From assembly GCA_012729015.1 (NCBI GenBank), contig JAAYDY010000092.1, forward strand, positions 1 to 51,010: a DNA stretch of 51,010 nucleotides, in the 5' to 3' direction. The notes beneath the pieces were generated by a model. That model saw only the letters and a list, made by a program, of their open reading frames with translations, was not told where the DNA came from and ran no database searches. The stretch is from Phycisphaerae bacterium (GTDB lineage: Bacteria > Planctomycetota > Phycisphaerae > FEN-1346 > JAACEH01). A program made the position numbers and the translations under genes. Every line of letters starts with the position of its first letter. Position 1 is the first letter of the stretch. Shown here piece after piece: positions 1 to 8,427 of this stretch.

Positions 1-41
1 CCATAGGCTACACTCCCATACGGATCCCGCTTCCGACGCAT
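1..41 (-). CDS. 5' end of an unidentified gene running out of the window
   Basis: On the minus strand a strong Shine-Dalgarno stretch (GGAAGGAGG, about 46-54) sits 5 bases before an ATG at 41. The frame stays open to the window edge and reads MRRKRDPYGSVAY. Only 13 codons are visible, so the product cannot be named. The ribosome binding site and divergent placement from the aldo/keto reductase are the whole case. It could be chance. Confidence 0.4.
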   Translation of the reverse strand, partial: MRRKRDPYGSVAY

Positions 42-72
42 CGCTGCCTCCTTCCTGCCCTCGAGGGCCGTT

Positions 73-93
73 GGTTACCCCACGAGGATAACC
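73..93. promoter_or_regulatory. GGTTA-N11-TAACC inverted repeat, possible operator
   Basis: Perfect 5-bp arms (GGTTA at 73-77, TAACC at 89-93) lie about 32 bases upstream of the putative minus-strand start at 41. GTTA/TAAC arms recur in front of both GntR/LacI-type regulators (2108-2120, 2197-2218, 38014-38032). The arms are short, so chance is a real alternative. Confidence 0.25.
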
Positions 94-133
94 GGTTGGA
101 GGCAGCCTTTCATGGGATTACGGCTGCGCTCAT

Positions 134-160
134 CGTAGGGGCAGCTCGAGAGCCGCTCTT
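134..160. repeat. Degenerate copy of the GTAGGGGCGGCTCGCGAGCC repeat
   Basis: The stretch CGTAGGGGCAGCTCGAGAGC followed by CGCTCTT is a diverged copy of the palindromic core found inside the two MITE-like elements at 15980-16152 and 21776-21958 and in the element at 49217-49297. No terminal inverted repeats are visible here, so it is a relic or a solo core. Confidence 0.55.
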
Positions 161-269
161 CATGGCCGCCAACGCATTCTCTGCTCGCCGCCCCTGCCCT
201 TCGGCTTGATCACAAACGCTATCGGGCGTATCTTCTTACGCAGAGCCATCGCGCCGAAAGGAAGCACAG

Positions 270-1067
270 ATGCAGGTGGACCACACGCACCGCCGCCTCG
301 GTCGCACGGATCGGGTCGGCTTCGTCGTCGGCCTGGGCGGCATCACCCTGATGCCGATGGAGCAGGATGCGGCCGTGCGGCTGGGGCACGAAGCCATTGA
401 CATCGGCGCGACCCATTTCGACGTGGCCCCGACGTACGGCGACGCCCAGGCCAAGATGGGTCTCGTCCTGCGCGACCGACGCGACGAGGTCTTCCTGTCG
501 TGCAAGACCATCGCCCGCGACGCCGCGACGGCCCGCGCCGAGTTGAACGAAAGTCTGCGGCTCCTTCAGACCGACCGCATCGACCTCTACCAGTTCCACG
601 CCCTCGACACGGACGAGGACCTCGACGCCGTGACCGCCCCCGGCGGCGCGCTGGAGGTGTTCCTCGATGCCCGCCGGGCCGGCATCGTCCGCTACCTCGG
701 CGTCACGGGCCACTACCCCAGAATGCACCTGAAGACCATCGAGCGGATCGAGCTGGATACGGTGATGGCGCCGCTGAATTTTCGGACGCTGGACACAATG
801 AGCGGCCCCGAGGGACTCATCGCGGCCGCCCGCGCCCGAGGCATGGGCCTCATCGCCATCAAAGCCACGACGCGCGGCGAGCTGAAGCCCACCGAGGACG
901 CCTACCGGTTCGTCCTGTCGCAGGACATCGACATCACGATGCCCGCCGGCAAGGAGTTCCGCGAGGCCGTCGAGATCGCCCAGCGCTTCCGCCCCATGAC
1001 CGACATCGAGCAGCAGCAGTTCCTCGCCCACTGCCGCAGCAACTATGAACCGGCCAAGCGGTTCTAA
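270..1067 (+). CDS. Aldo/keto reductase family protein
   Basis: 265-residue NAD(P)H-dependent aldo/keto reductase, cytosolic, substrate unknown. The family tetrad is visible: Asp51 and Tyr56 (FDVAPTYG), Lys79 (SCKT) and His110 (YQFH). The 265-residue length is short for the usual 300-330 and the C-terminus SNYEPAKRF is compact. The ATG at 270 follows AAAGGAAG by 8 bases. It stands alone: the next gene is convergent and separated by a long hairpin. A second, distinct member of the superfamily lies at 13888-14838. Confidence 0.88.
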   Translation: MQVDHTHRRLGRTDRVGFVVGLGGITLMPMEQDAAVRLGHEAIDIGATHFDVAPTYGDAQAKMGLVLRDRRDEVFLSCKTIARDAATARAELNESLRLLQTDRIDLYQFHALDTDEDLDAVTAPGGALEVFLDARRAGIVRYLGVTGHYPRMHLKTIERIELDTVMAPLNFRTLDTMSGPEGLIAAARARGMGLIAIKATTRGELKPTEDAYRFVLSQDIDITMPAGKEFREAVEIAQRFRPMTDIEQQQFLAHCRSNYEPAKRF

Positions 1068-1106
1068 GGTCACATTCGCGCGGCCATGGGCGGACAGGGA
1101 CCGCCG

Positions 1107-1158
1107 GCGCAGAACGAAACCGGCGCCCCTGGAGATGGGGACCGGTTTCGTGCTGCGC
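1107..1158. terminator. Long hairpin between convergent genes
   Basis: Two arms of about 22 bases (1107-1129 and 1137-1158, both built around CGAAACCGG) pair with two mismatches and a small bulge across a 7-base loop. The hairpin lies between the aldo/keto reductase and the convergent PEP-CTERM gene. There is no U-tract, so it may block read-through or degradation rather than act as a classical intrinsic terminator. A second hairpin (TTGCCCG 1165-1171, CGGGCAA 1188-1194) follows. Confidence 0.55.
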
Positions 1159-1203
1159 ATCGTGTTGCCCGTCAGGGTGTTCTGCGTCGGGCAAGGCGTT
1201 GGG

Positions 1204-1878
1204 TCAGGCCTTGCGGTCGCGACGGCGGACCACAAGTCCCAGAGCGCCGAACCCGAGCAATCCCAGCGTGGCCGGCTCGGGAACCACATCGTAGGTCACT
1301 TCGAGGATCGCTCCCTGAGAGTGATCGGTCCAGTCGTAGGAGTGAATGTAGTACGTCGCCGTCGATCCGCCCGCCTGGACGCCGCGCAGGCCGAGGTAGC
1401 TGCCCGGAGCGTACCCGGCGCCGTCGACCACCGCCTGAACCAGCGCGCCGATGTCGGGCGAGGTGTTGAGGGTGCCTTCGATGCCGCCCCAACTGCCGAT
1501 CGGGGTGTAGTTCCACGTCACCGAGGTGCTGCTGACTGCCAGGCCGTACAGCTTGCTCGTGGCGAAACTGGAGGCATCGACCAGGGCGTTCAACTGGATG
1601 TCCTTCGTAACGATGCTCTGCGGCTGCCCCTGATAGACCTTGAGATAGGCCGACGTGACGGTGGCGTCCGCCGGAATGTCCACGAGCCAGCGCAGGTACG
1701 TGGGCCTGGCGGTGGTTCCGTAGGTCCACAGGAGCTGCGGGCCGCTGGCGTCGCCCCATCCGCTGGCCCCATAGGCGTCATCGCCGGAGGCGGCAATCTG
1801 GTACGACACCGTGACGGGGGCGGCCTGTGCGGCTCCAGCCATCAGTACTGCCATCAATGCAGCCAACCAAACTTTCAT
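1204..1878 (-). CDS. Exported PEP-CTERM protein with DNRLRE-like domain
   Basis: 224-residue secreted protein. Residues 1-19 form a signal peptide (MKVWLAALMAVLMAGAAQA). The body resembles DNRLRE/disaggregatase-type beta-sandwich domains (LRWLVDIPADATVTSAYLKV). The last 26 residues are a textbook PEP-CTERM sorting tail: VPEPATLGLLG, hydrophobic helix, then RRRDRKA. Such tails are processed by an exosortase, which is not in this window. The ATG at 1878 was chosen over an upstream in-frame start because GGAGAG precedes it and the signal peptide begins there. The gene is divergent from the regulator at 2249-3355, an arrangement repeated at 36979-39253. Confidence 0.85.
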   Translation of the reverse strand: MKVWLAALMAVLMAGAAQAAPVTVSYQIAASGDDAYGASGWGDASGPQLLWTYGTTARPTYLRWLVDIPADATVTSAYLKVYQGQPQSIVTKDIQLNALVDASSFATSKLYGLAVSSTSVTWNYTPIGSWGGIEGTLNTSPDIGALVQAVVDGAGYAPGSYLGLRGVQAGGSTATYYIHSYDWTDHSQGAILEVTYDVVPEPATLGLLGFGALGLVVRRRDRKA

Positions 1879-1917
1879 GGTGCTCTCCTCTCGAGCAAAG
1901 AACGTCCATCCGTAACC

Positions 1918-1936
1918 ACTCGACGACGTGTCGAGT
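1918..1936. promoter_or_regulatory. ACTCGAC-N5-GTCGAGT inverted repeat
   Basis: Perfect 7-bp arms with a 5-base spacer, 40 bases upstream of the PEP-CTERM start codon. It could be an operator or a 5' UTR hairpin. Its sequence differs from the GTTA/TAAC dyads nearer the regulator. Confidence 0.4.
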
Positions 1937-2107
1937 CTGTTCTGATCTGGCGATATCCTGGGAGCGACCTGCGATTGCGAGGCCCCCACCCGCACGCCAA
2001 CCCGCCGCCCGCGACGATGAAAGTATAGACCCGGTTTTCTGAGGCGACAACTCGCCGGCCGAGGCGGCCAGCGGATTCCTCAATCGCCCCAGACAAAATC
2101 GCAAGGC

Positions 2108-2120
2108 GTTATGTAATAAC
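2108..2120. promoter_or_regulatory. GTTAT-gta-ATAAC inverted repeat
   Basis: Perfect 5-bp arms around a 3-base spacer in the shared upstream region. It shares GTTA/TAAC arms with the longer dyad at 2197-2218, which suggests two sites for one DNA-binding protein, plausibly the adjacent regulator. Confidence 0.4.
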
Positions 2121-2196
2121 ACGTTGTGCCACTCCCGGGCCTGCGCGAAGCACGAAGCTCGGAAAAGAAGAAATCCCTGTGGACGTGCGTTTCCGA

Positions 2197-2218
2197 CGAT
2201 GTTACCATGATAACATCG
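2197..2218. promoter_or_regulatory. CGATGTTA-N6-TAACATCG operator candidate
   Basis: A perfect 8+6+8 inverted repeat ends 30 bases before the regulator ATG, where an autoregulatory operator would sit. LacI/GntR-type dimeric regulators typically bind inverted repeats of about this size. A further GTTAT half-site follows at 2221. Binding by the adjacent regulator is inference. Confidence 0.55.
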
Positions 2219-2248
2219 CAGTTATGACATGACAGATTGGAAGAGGCC

Positions 2249-3355
2249 ATGAAGCGACCCGTCTTTGCCGACAAGGCGTTCGAGATTGTGCTGCGCAAGC
2301 TGGCGTCAGGAGCATGGGCCGAGGGCGCTGCATGCTCGCCCGTCCGCCAAGTGGCCGACGAGATGCGGGTGTCGCCGCAGCCGGTGCAGCAAGCCTATCG
2401 GCTGGCCGCGCACCAGGGGCTGCTGGACGTGCGGCCGAAACGAGTGGCCGTGGTGCTGCCCGGAGCGCGGGACAAGGCCCGGGCGATTCTCGCCGCCCGG
2501 GATGCGCAGGTCACGTCGCGGCGTCTGGCGGTGCTGATTCCCGAGGAGTTCTTTCCCCTGTCCGGCGCACCGTTTCAGAGCCACCTGGCCCAGACGGTGC
2601 TCGCGGCCGCCAGACATCGCGGGTTCGAGGGCCGCGTGGTCTCCGTGCCGACGAAGCATCCGTTGCGGTTCTCGCGGCGGATTCTGCGGCAGTACGACGC
2701 CGCGTTCGTCATCGATCCGTCGCCGACGAAGGTCATGGCCTACTTCGCCCTGGCCGAGCACGGGTTCCCGATGCTGTCGTTCAACCGCGAGATTCCGGGG
2801 CTGGAGTTGCCGACGTTGCGCACGGACGACGAGAGCGCCTGCCGGCAACTGGGAAGGATCATGGTCGCTCACGGGCACCGCAACATCTGCCTGATCGAGA
2901 CCATGAAGTACGAGTACCTTTCCGGGAAACACGTGCTCAGCAACGCCTGGCTGCGGTTCCTGGAGGACGAGGGCCTGCTCGACGGGTGCTCCATGCCGGT
3001 CGCGTACCACAAGGCCGAGACGTTCGGGATGGTCCTGGAACGGCTGCTGCGCATTCGGCCGCGCGTCACGGGCATCGTGCTGGGCATTCCGTCGGCACTG
3101 TGCAGCGTCATCGATACGCCGGCATTCTGCACGCTGCGGATCCCCCAGGACATCAGCGTGGCGGCGATGAGTTCGGTCAGCCACATGCCGTGGCCGTCGC
3201 GGCACCCCGCGATCACGTGCTTCGAACTGGACTGGGAGCGCACCGGGCAGTGCGCCCTGGAAATGATCCAGGAGATGCTCGCCGGCAACGCCAATCCCAA
3301 GGCGATCCGCGTGCCGCTGAACATTCAGTTGACCGACAGCATTGGCCCGCCGTAG
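2249..3355 (+). CDS. GntR-type HTH / LacI-type sensor transcriptional regulator
   Basis: 368-residue cytosolic DNA-binding protein. The first 70 or so residues form a GntR-like winged helix (SPVRQVADEMRVSPQPVQQA, then LAAHQGLLDVRPK). Residues from about 85 to the end resemble a LacI/periplasmic-binding-protein sensor (LAVLIPEEFFPLSGAPFQ; GHRNICLIE; ISVAAMSS; IRVPLNIQLTDSIGPP). The ligand is unknown; sugars are usual for this class. The ATG at 2249 is preferred over an in-frame TTG at 2237 because GGAAGAGG lies directly before it. It is homologous throughout to the regulator at 38138-39253, and each stands divergent from a PEP-CTERM gene. Confidence 0.8.
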   Translation: MKRPVFADKAFEIVLRKLASGAWAEGAACSPVRQVADEMRVSPQPVQQAYRLAAHQGLLDVRPKRVAVVLPGARDKARAILAARDAQVTSRRLAVLIPEEFFPLSGAPFQSHLAQTVLAAARHRGFEGRVVSVPTKHPLRFSRRILRQYDAAFVIDPSPTKVMAYFALAEHGFPMLSFNREIPGLELPTLRTDDESACRQLGRIMVAHGHRNICLIETMKYEYLSGKHVLSNAWLRFLEDEGLLDGCSMPVAYHKAETFGMVLERLLRIRPRVTGIVLGIPSALCSVIDTPAFCTLRIPQDISVAAMSSVSHMPWPSRHPAITCFELDWERTGQCALEMIQEMLAGNANPKAIRVPLNIQLTDSIGPP

Positions 3356-3386
3356 AGACGAATCGCGGCACATCGCGAGGTCGAAC

Positions 3387-3414
3387 CGCGTGGGTCCGGG
3401 GGACCCACCCTACC
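3387..3414. repeat. Interspersed repeat B (GTGGGTCCGGGGGACCCACC)
   Basis: A palindromic GTGGGTCC/GGACCCAC core followed by CTACC. A near-identical copy is at 22971-22999 and an inverted variant at 22763-22790. It sits 30 bases after the regulator stop codon and could also slow transcription as a hairpin. Confidence 0.7.
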
Positions 3415-3425
3415 ATAACTTGTGC

Positions 3426-3463
3426 TTGCCTTGCTCGCCCGCGGCAGGCTATGATGCCTGCCG
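3426..3463 (+). promoter_or_regulatory. Possible pyrK promoter overlapping a palindrome
   Basis: TTGCCT (3426-3431), an 18-base spacer and TATGAT (3450-3455) resemble a sigma-70 promoter about 65 bases before pyrK. The -10 hexamer forms the loop of a perfect 8-bp inverted repeat, CGGCAGGC (3442-3449) and GCCTGCCG (3456-3463), which could be an operator. Not proven. Confidence 0.35.
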
Positions 3464-3519
3464 GGTTGCACAGGACGCGGTGACTCGGACGACACTCTCT
3501 CGCGCGGGACGGATTCGCA

Positions 3520-4491
3520 ATGACTCAGGCGGCGCCATGGCAACTTGAGATTCTCGGCCTTCGATCGGCTCGCGGCGACTACTGCTGGCTCGATCTGGCC
3601 GCGCCGCCCGAGTGGCAGAGCCGCCCGGGGCAGTTCGTCAACATCCGCTGCGACGATGCGGCCGATGCGACCGTCTCGGGGCAGGAAATCCCCTGGACGG
3701 GCGATGGGTTGCCCGACGCGCCGCACGGCAGGCACCTGCACGGCCCGTCGCCTCTGGTGCGGCGGCCGATCAGCATCAGTCGCCTGATCGACGACGGCGA
3801 CGGCTCGCGGCGACTGGTGCTGCTGGTCCGCGTGGTCGGTTCGGGATCGCAACTGCTCAGCAACAGGAAGGCCGGCGACCGGCTGGACGTCATCGGGCCG
3901 CTGGGCAACGGGTTCGACCTGGGCGGCCCCGCCCGCCGGGCGGTGCTCGTGGGCGGCGGGTGCGGCATCGCGCCGCTGGTGGGCCTGGCCGACGCCCTGG
4001 CGGCCTCGGGCCGCAGTGTCACGGTCTTCTATGGCGAACGATCGGCCGACCGGGTGCCGTTGCCGCTGCCGGAGTCGGCCCGACCGACCGGCGACGGTGT
4101 GGTCGCACTCCGGGGCACGCCGCAGTTGCCGGGGGCGGACCTGATCCTGGCAACCGAGGACGGGTCGCTGGGGTTCAAAGGCCGGGTGACCGACGCCATG
4201 GCGGCCTGGGGCGCCTCGTGCGGCTGGGACGACGCGGAGCTGTTCGTGTGCGGACCGGACGTGATGATGGCGGCCGTGGCGGCGCTGGCCCGCGTGCGCG
4301 GCGTCGAGCGGTGCCAGGTGAGCCTGGAGAACTACATGGGTTGCGCGATCGGCGTCTGCCTGAGCTGCGCCGTGAAGATCCGCGCCGACAACGCCCAGGG
4401 CTGGACCTACAAGCTGGTCTGCCGGGACGGGCCGGTATTCGAGGCCGGCGACGTGATCTTCGAAAACAAGTGGGAGGGCTGCAAGAAGTGA
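3520..4491 (+). CDS. pyrK: Dihydroorotate dehydrogenase electron transfer subunit
   Basis: 323-residue iron-sulfur flavoprotein that passes electrons from class 1B dihydroorotate dehydrogenase (PyrD) to NAD+ in pyrimidine synthesis. An N-terminal FAD-binding barrel carries RRPISI (81-86). The NAD-binding domain has VGGGCGIAPL (144-153) and FVCGPDVMM (242-250). A C-terminal [2Fe-2S] site uses Cys275, Cys280, Cys283 and Cys301 (MGCAIGVCLSC). The protein is longer than the usual 250-280 residues, partly because of an insertion at about 44-78 before the FAD motif. Its TGA overlaps the pyrD GTG start by 4 bases (GTGA), implying translational coupling. The ATG at 3520 has only a weak Shine-Dalgarno (GGGACGGA). 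Confidence 0.9.
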   Translation: MTQAAPWQLEILGLRSARGDYCWLDLAAPPEWQSRPGQFVNIRCDDAADATVSGQEIPWTGDGLPDAPHGRHLHGPSPLVRRPISISRLIDDGDGSRRLVLLVRVVGSGSQLLSNRKAGDRLDVIGPLGNGFDLGGPARRAVLVGGGCGIAPLVGLADALAASGRSVTVFYGERSADRVPLPLPESARPTGDGVVALRGTPQLPGADLILATEDGSLGFKGRVTDAMAAWGASCGWDDAELFVCGPDVMMAAVAALARVRGVERCQVSLENYMGCAIGVCLSCAVKIRADNAQGWTYKLVCRDGPVFEAGDVIFENKWEGCKK

Positions 4492-5420
4492 GCGCCGCCG
4501 TCAACGTCACCCTCGGCCGCATTGCGATGCGGAACCCCGTCATGACCGCCAGCGGCACCTCGGGCTACGGCCAGGAGCTGGCAGAGTTCTTCGAGCTGAA
4601 GGCCCTGGGGGCGTTTGTGACGAAGGCCATCACGCGGGCCGAGCGCCTGGGCAACGAGACGCCGCGGCTGGTGGAGACGCGGGCCGGTATGGTCAACGCG
4701 ATCGGCCTGGCCAACGTGGGGCTCGAAGTGTTCCTGAAGGACAAGCTGCCCTGGCTCCGCGAGCAGGGTGTGCCGGTAATCGTGAACGTGGCGGGCAGTA
4801 CGATCGACGAGTACGTGGCGGTGGCGTCGGCGCTGGACGGGGCCGAGGGCGTGGACGGGCTGGAACTGAACATCAGTTGCCCGAACGTGAAGGCGGGCGG
4901 GCTGGAGTTCGGCCGCAGCGACAAGGCCATCCGCGACGTGGTCGGCGCGGTGCGCCAGGCCGTGAAGCGCGCCACGCTGATCGTAAAGCTGACGCCGAAC
5001 GTCACGGACATCACGGCGATGGCCCGCGCGGCGATCGAGGCCGGGGCCGAGGCGCTGACGCTCATCAACACGCTGTCGGGACTGGTCATCAACGCCCGCA
5101 CACGACGTCCGGTCCTGGCAAACGTGTTCGGCGGCCTGAGCGGTCCGGCCATCAAGCCGGTGGCGCTGAAAATGGTGTACGACGTGTACCGCACGGTGGC
5201 CCGCGAGGCCGGCGTGCCGATCATCGGCGTCGGCGGCATCCAGACCGGGGCCGACGCGGTGGAGTTTCTGCTGGCCGGGGCCACCGCCGTACAGGTCGGC
5301 ACGGCCACGTTCGTGGACCCGCGTGCGTCGGTGGACGTGGCCGCGGGCATCGCTTCCTATCTTGACGAGAACGGATTCGAGAACGTTTCGGAGCTGATCG
5401 GCGGTCTGCGCGTCGGGTGA
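4488..5420 (+). CDS. pyrD: Dihydroorotate dehydrogenase, class 1B catalytic subunit
   Basis: 310-residue FMN enzyme oxidising dihydroorotate to orotate. The class 1 catalytic cysteine is Cys131 in LELNISCPNVKAGG. Other family landmarks are VKLTPNVTDI, LINTLSGLVINA, the FGGLSGPAIKP block and the phosphate-binding IIGVGGIQTGADAVEFLLAG near the C-terminus. The start is the GTG at 4488 overlapping the pyrK stop; the open frame continues upstream but only as a shadow of pyrK. Pairing with pyrK identifies the NAD-linked 1B type rather than the fumarate-linked 1A or quinone-linked class 2 enzymes. Confidence 0.93.
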   Translation: MSAAVNVTLGRIAMRNPVMTASGTSGYGQELAEFFELKALGAFVTKAITRAERLGNETPRLVETRAGMVNAIGLANVGLEVFLKDKLPWLREQGVPVIVNVAGSTIDEYVAVASALDGAEGVDGLELNISCPNVKAGGLEFGRSDKAIRDVVGAVRQAVKRATLIVKLTPNVTDITAMARAAIEAGAEALTLINTLSGLVINARTRRPVLANVFGGLSGPAIKPVALKMVYDVYRTVAREAGVPIIGVGGIQTGADAVEFLLAGATAVQVGTATFVDPRASVDVAAGIASYLDENGFENVSELIGGLRVG

Positions 5421-5476
5421 GCCTCCCTGCGTCCCTGGCCCCCTGGCCGGGTCGCGCGATAATGCCCTTGCAGAGG

Positions 5477-5508
5477 TCGTATTACTTCAGTACAATTCGT
5501 ATTACTTC
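5477..5508 (+). promoter_or_regulatory. 12-bp direct repeat upstream of nickel locus
   Basis: TCGTATTACTTC occurs twice (5477-5488 and 5497-5508), a 20-base period, ending 30 bases before the porin start. Two half-sites two helical turns apart in an AT-rich promoter region suggest a site for a regulator, perhaps nickel-responsive given the downstream genes. The arrangement is direct, unlike the inverted NikR operators of proteobacteria. Confidence 0.45.
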
Positions 5509-5538
5509 CTCACCCAGAACGAAAGGAGCGGCACAGCG

Positions 5539-6822
5539 ATGGCGAGCAGATCGTGGTGGCAGTCGGTTCTTGTCGCGGCAACGGTGGCTCTGGCGTGCGG
5601 CGCCGCCGGCGCCGAGGAACCGGCCGAGTCGGCAGCCGCGTCACCGTCCTCGAGTCTCTGGGAGCGCGAGACCCTGACCGACCACTGGTTCGGCCTCGGC
5701 GACAGGCTCCAGGAGAGCGGCATCGAGGTCGGCCTCGGCCTGACGCAGGTGTACCAGTTCAACACGCGCGGCGGGCTGGCCACGGCCCGTCACAGCGGCC
5801 GCTACGCCGGCAGCTACGACCTGGAGCTGAGCCTGGACTTCGAGAAGATGGCGGGCCTGAAGGGGCTGCGGGCCTACGTGGCCGCCGAGGGCAGTTGGTC
5901 CGACGGGCTCGACGCCTCGTCGGTCGGCAGCCTCATGGGGGTCAACGCCGACGCCGGCGGGTACCGGTCCATCGACGTGACCGAGCTGTGGTTCGAGCTG
6001 GCCCTGCTCCAGGAGCGTCTGATCATCCGGGCCGGCAAGATCGACCTGAGCGGCGGGTTCGAGTGCGCGGGGTGCCCCGTGGCGTTCGACTGCAACGCCT
6101 TCGCCAACGACGAGACGGCCCAGTTCCTGGCCGGACCGCTGGTGAACAATCCCACGATCCCGTTTCCCGAGAGCGGCCTGGGCATGGCCGTCTACGTTCA
6201 GCCGACGGACTGGTGGTACGCGGCCGCCGGCGGCGCCGACGCCCAGGCCGATGCGAGGAAGACCGGGTTCAGCACGGCGTTCGACGACGAGGCCTACTAC
6301 GTCGGCCTGTTCGAGACCGGCGTGACGCCCAGCCTGAAGACCGCCGGCGGCCCGTTGCAAGGAGCCTACCGCGTCGGCCTCTGGTACGACCCGCAACCGA
6401 AGGACCGCCTGGACGGCAACGGTACGGAGCGCGACGACCTGGGGCTCTACACGAGCATGGACCAGATGCTCCTGCGCGAGAATGAGGAGTCGGACCAGGG
6501 GCTGGGCCTGTTTGCCCGGTTCGGCTGGACCAACCACGAGCTGAACGCCATCAAGTCGTTCTGGAGCACAGGGCTTCAGTACCGCGGCCTGGTGCCGTCG
6601 CGCGACGACGATGTGGCGGGGTTCGGCGTCGCCCAGGGGCGGCTGAGCCCCGAGAGCGGCGAGTTCACCCGGAAGCACGAAACGATCATGGAAACGTTCT
6701 ATAACGTGCAGGTGGCCCCGTGGCTGAGCGTGGCGCCGCACATTCAGTACGTGATTCATCCGGGCGGCGCCGACGCCGACGACGCCATGGTGGCCGGCGT
6801 CCGGGTCCAGGTGACGTTCTAA
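5539..6822 (+). CDS. OprB-family outer-membrane porin
   Basis: 427-residue outer-membrane beta-barrel. Residues 1-25 are a signal peptide ending AGA. The body shows alternating beta-strands typical of carbohydrate-selective porins of the OprB type ([50 protein letters not shown]; final [10 protein letters not shown] with C-terminal Phe). AAAGGAG lies 11 bases before the ATG. It is the first gene of a run ending with a nickel ABC/ECF transporter, so it may admit nickel or a nickel complex rather than sugar; that role is inferred from position only. The gap to nikK is 31 bases. Confidence 0.75.
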   Translation: MASRSWWQSVLVAATVALACGAAGAEEPAESAAASPSSSLWERETLTDHWFGLGDRLQESGIEVGLGLTQVYQFNTRGGLATARHSGRYAGSYDLELSLDFEKMAGLKGLRAYVAAEGSWSDGLDASSVGSLMGVNADAGGYRSIDVTELWFELALLQERLIIRAGKIDLSGGFECAGCPVAFDCNAFANDETAQFLAGPLVNNPTIPFPESGLGMAVYVQPTDWWYAAAGGADAQADARKTGFSTAFDDEAYYVGLFETGVTPSLKTAGGPLQGAYRVGLWYDPQPKDRLDGNGTERDDLGLYTSMDQMLLRENEESDQGLGLFARFGWTNHELNAIKSFWSTGLQYRGLVPSRDDDVAGFGVAQGRLSPESGEFTRKHETIMETFYNVQVAPWLSVAPHIQYVIHPGGADADDAMVAGVRVQVTF

Positions 6823-6853
6823 TTCCATGCGACGGACAGAGAGGAAGATCACC

Positions 6854-7627
6854 ATGAGGAAGACGATCGTGTTGGCAAGCGTGTTGTGTGTCGGCCTGGC
6901 GACGACGGCCGCCGTAGCCCATTTCCAGGTGCTGATCCCCTCGACGGACATCGTCGGGGCCGAGGACGACAAGACGGTGAACCTCGACATCCTGTTCACG
7001 CACCCGATGGAACAGGGCCCGGTGATGGAGATGGGCAAGCCGCGGCAGTTCGGCGTCCTGGTCGGCGGCGCGAAGCAGGACCTGATGGCGTCGCTGGTCG
7101 AGAAGAAGCTCGACGGCAAGGCGGCCTACACGGCCTCGTACAAGGTGACCCGTCCGGCCGACTACGTGTTCTACCTGGAACCGGCCCCCTACTGGGAACC
7201 GGCCGAGCGGAAGATGATCGTCCATTATACGAAGGTGGTGGTGGACGCGTTCGGCGCCGAGGAGGGCTGGGACGCGCTGGTGGGTCTGCCGGTCGAGATT
7301 GAGCCGCTGGTCCGCCCCTACGGCCTGTGGACGGGCAACGCGTTCCGCGGCATCGTTCGCAAGAACGGGCAGCCCGTGCCCTTCGCCGAGGTGGAGGTCG
7401 AGTACTATAACGTCGGCAACCAGGTCAAGCCGCCGGCCGACCCGTTCATCACGCAGGTGATCAAGGCCGACGGCCAGGGGGTGTTCACCTACGTCATGCC
7501 GCGGGCCGGGTGGTGGGCGTTTGCCGCACTGGTTGACGGGGACGAGAAGATGAAGAGCCCCGAGGGCGAAGCGGTTGATGTGGAGCTGGGCGGGCTGATC
7601 TGGGTACGGACCGTGGACATGAAGTGA
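6854..7627 (+). CDS. nikK: NikK-like periplasmic protein (DUF4198)
   Basis: 257-residue exported protein of the DUF4198 family, whose members accompany nickel ECF transporters as NikK. The signal peptide spans residues 1-22 (ending TTAAVA) and the mature chain begins with His23 (HFQVLIPS), a placement suited to metal binding. The family block [15 protein letters not shown] is present. The ATG at 6854 is preferred to that at 6827 because GAGGAAGA precedes it and the signal peptide starts there. Its place directly before nikM supports a role in delivering nickel to the transporter; nickel rather than cobalt is inferred. Confidence 0.72.
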   Translation: MRKTIVLASVLCVGLATTAAVAHFQVLIPSTDIVGAEDDKTVNLDILFTHPMEQGPVMEMGKPRQFGVLVGGAKQDLMASLVEKKLDGKAAYTASYKVTRPADYVFYLEPAPYWEPAERKMIVHYTKVVVDAFGAEEGWDALVGLPVEIEPLVRPYGLWTGNAFRGIVRKNGQPVPFAEVEVEYYNVGNQVKPPADPFITQVIKADGQGVFTYVMPRAGWWAFAALVDGDEKMKSPEGEAVDVELGGLIWVRTVDMK

Positions 7628-7691
7628 CGGGCGACTCGGCGCGGGCGACGCGTTCTGCCCGGCGCCCGGCCGACGGAAAGGGTGAACTGCG

Positions 7692-8318
7692 ATGCACTTG
7701 CCCGACAGCGTCTTGTCGGCTCCGGTTCTCGTCGGCGGCGCAGCACTGGCCGCCGGCGGCGTCGCCCTGGGTCTGCGCCGCATGGACATCGATCGCGTGC
7801 CGCAGGTGGCTGTGCTCGCTTCCGCGTTGTTCGTCGCCTCGCTGGTTCACGTGCCCGTGCCGCCCACCAGCGCCCATCTCGTCCTCAACGGACTGGCCGG
7901 CGCGGTCCTGGGTTGGTCGGTCTTTCCGGCCATGCTGATCGCTTTGCTGCTTCAGGCGATTCTCTACGGTCACGGCGGCCTGGCCGGCCTCGGCGTCAAC
8001 ACCGTGACGATGGCCCTGCCGGGCGTCATCGTGTGGCAGCTCTTTCGTGGCGGCATGGTCCGCTCGCCAAGCCGGCCGGCCGTCTTCGCCTTCGGCGCCC
8101 TGGCCGGCGGACTCGCGGTGGCCATGGCCATCGGCCTGACGGCCCTGGCCCTGCTCGCGAGCGGCCGGGAGTATCGGACGGTGGCGCTCACGGCCGTGGT
8201 GGCCCATCTGCCCGTGATGGCCGTCGAGGCCGTGGTGACGGGATTCGTCGTGACGTTTGTTCGCAAGGTGCGCCCCGAACTGCTCGGCGCCCGCTGCGGC
8301 TTCGGCCAGCCCGCATGA
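7692..8318 (+). CDS. nikM: Nickel/cobalt ECF transporter S-component NikM/CbiM
   Basis: 208-residue integral membrane substrate-binding component. The N-terminus MHLPDSVLS preserves Met1-His2, which coordinate the metal in NikM/CbiM proteins, though the usual DG after MHIP is DS here. PPTSAHLVLNGLAG (about 58-71) supplies the conserved core histidine (His62). Hydrophobic segments cover most of the chain. Unlike longer fused NikMN proteins it lacks a C-terminal NikN part; the next gene (NikL-like) presumably fills that role. It lies between nikK and nikL. Confidence 0.82.
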   Translation: MHLPDSVLSAPVLVGGAALAAGGVALGLRRMDIDRVPQVAVLASALFVASLVHVPVPPTSAHLVLNGLAGAVLGWSVFPAMLIALLLQAILYGHGGLAGLGVNTVTMALPGVIVWQLFRGGMVRSPSRPAVFAFGALAGGLAVAMAIGLTALALLASGREYRTVALTAVVAHLPVMAVEAVVTGFVVTFVRKVRPELLGARCGFGQPA

Positions 8319-8427
8319 GCCACGACCAATGCCGTCGCCGTCGGGCGCCGGCCGTCATGCCTGCCCTGTCAGCCATGAACAGAGCGGCCGCGGTTGCGGC
8401 ACGAAACGAACACAGGAGGCTCCTGCG

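Larger units (their letters stand above)
1879..2248. other. Divergent intergenic region between PEP-CTERM gene and regulator
   Basis: 370 bases with no convincing gene. It is visibly AT-richer near 2100-2240 than its surroundings and holds three perfect inverted repeats, listed separately (1918-1936, 2108-2120, 2197-2218). Promoters for both flanking genes must lie here, but I could not assign -35/-10 pairs with confidence. Confidence 0.6.

Noticed and set aside
5421..5538. Possible cobalamin or nickel-cobalt riboswitch before the transporter genes
   Set aside because: The 118-base leader has no conserved riboswitch core that I can recognise. The direct repeats there fit a protein-binding site better.
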